Below, piece by piece: positions 6,315 to 6,692 of a stretch of DNA of 6,692 nucleotides (its first letter is position 1; the number at the start of each line of letters is the position of its first letter). The position numbers were made by a program, and so were the translations under genes. The notes below the pieces were generated by a model. It made no database searches, was not told the origin of the DNA, and worked only from the letters and a program-made list of their open reading frames with translations. The stretch is from Deltaproteobacteria bacterium (lineage in GTDB: Bacteria; SAR324; NAC60-12): NCBI GenBank assembly GCA_003541985.1, contig DPLM01000343.1, positions 1 through 6,692 of the forward strand. Direction: 5' to 3'.

Positions 6315-6692
6315 ACTCCTCCATTCATCAAGCGCAGGCCTGAGACGACTCGCACCTGATAGGCTACGAAGGCAATCAACTCGCAGAGTCGGACGATATC
6401 AGCATCTGAAACATCTACGGCCTGCAATTTTAAAATATCCTCAGCCACAATATCCTTTGTGGCATGAGCTGCTTTATCTACGAACGAAATGAGAGTTGAA
6501 TCTAGTTTCTCCTCAATTATTCTGGATTGTGCTAGATTGTAATTATTCCCAAATGCTGCTGCATAGTGTTTTGCTAATTCGGTTTCCCCAGCATTGGCTG
6601 CGATTCTGTAAGCCAGGGCAGCTCGAACATCGTGAGGAAACATTCCATATTCCATTGGGCGCAGTACAGAAGCTTCGGCAAGCTGAGTCAGC
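6311..6692 (-). CDS. CMD-domain protein, C-terminal part (resembles the Avi_7170 family; 5' end outside window)
   Basis: The last 126 codons of a gene that enters from the right edge. The frame is open upstream of the ATG at 6655, with LTQLAEASVLRP encoded before it and no stop, so that ATG is probably internal. The visible part is mostly helical. Its LCELIAFVAYQVRVVSGLRL segment near the C-terminus strongly recalls the TIGR04029 (Avi_7170) CMD subfamily. No CxxC motif occurs in the visible part; the only cysteine is in LCEL. It may therefore be a non-redox partner of the AhpD-like protein encoded next, which starts inside its stop codon (ATGA, 6314-6311) and reuses its final GGAGGAGT codons as a ribosome site. 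The tight coupling suggests the two products act together, perhaps as a hetero-oligomer (inference). Confidence 0.72.
   Translation of the reverse strand, partial: LTQLAEASVLRPMEYGMFPHDVRAALAYRIAANAGETELAKHYAAAFGNNYNLAQSRIIEEKLDSTLISFVDKAAHATKDIVAEDILKLQAVDVSDADIVRLCELIAFVAYQVRVVSGLRLMNGGV

Noticed and set aside
4636..6692. Opine-metallophore (staphylopine/pseudopaline-type) biosynthesis locus
   Set aside because: Those loci pair an opine dehydrogenase with a nicotianamine-synthase-like enzyme and dedicated exporters or nickel/peptide-type importers. None is in view, and the importer here is Pot-type.
1..6692. CRISPR array, tRNA, rRNA or insertion sequence
   Set aside because: No regularly spaced direct repeats, cloverleaf-like sequence, terminal inverted repeats flanking a transposase or rRNA-like stretch was found on either strand by eye.

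Overview
The window looks like a piece of a Gram-negative, probably proteobacterial, chromosome of moderate to low GC content. This is inferred from the twin-arginine export signal on the binding protein, the Pot-type ABC importer architecture, good Shine-Dalgarno sites and AT-rich intergenic DNA. No rRNA, tRNA, insertion sequence, integrase or CRISPR array is visible, and the taxon cannot be fixed further. Every supportable gene lies on the minus strand, so the window reads biologically from right to left.

Region 1 (6692-4636) is a tight cluster of three genes: the C-terminal part of a CMD-domain protein, an AhpD-like protein with the full CxxCxxxH redox motif, and an octopine/nopaline-type (opine) dehydrogenase. 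Each junction is a 4-nt ATGA overlap. The promoter lies beyond the right edge. A weak hairpin about 30 nt after the dehydrogenase stop may end the unit.

Region 2 (4635-4352) is a 284-nt AT-rich gap. It holds a 29-bp near-perfect palindrome overlapping an exact TATAAT box, followed by an untranslated leader with several possible stem-loops that runs into a good ribosome binding site.

Region 3 (4351-320) is a complete spermidine/putrescine-type ABC importer in the order binding protein, permease 1, permease 2, ATPase. The last three genes are joined by ATGA overlaps. A 74-nt spacer with a small hairpin separates the binding protein from the permeases. Two acidic or aromatic positions that hold the polyamine in E. 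coli PotD appear replaced, so the substrate need not be a polyamine.

Region 4 (319-1) is an AT-rich spacer followed by the first 33 codons of a probable membrane transporter starting at GTG on the minus strand.

The simplest joint reading is a catabolic locus. The importer brings in an amine- or amino-acid-derived compound, the opine-type dehydrogenase oxidatively cleaves (or forms) a secondary-amine linkage, and the CMD/AhpD pair does an undefined linked step or peroxide defence. The individual gene families are recognisable. The substrate, and whether the two gene groups work on the same compound, are inference.
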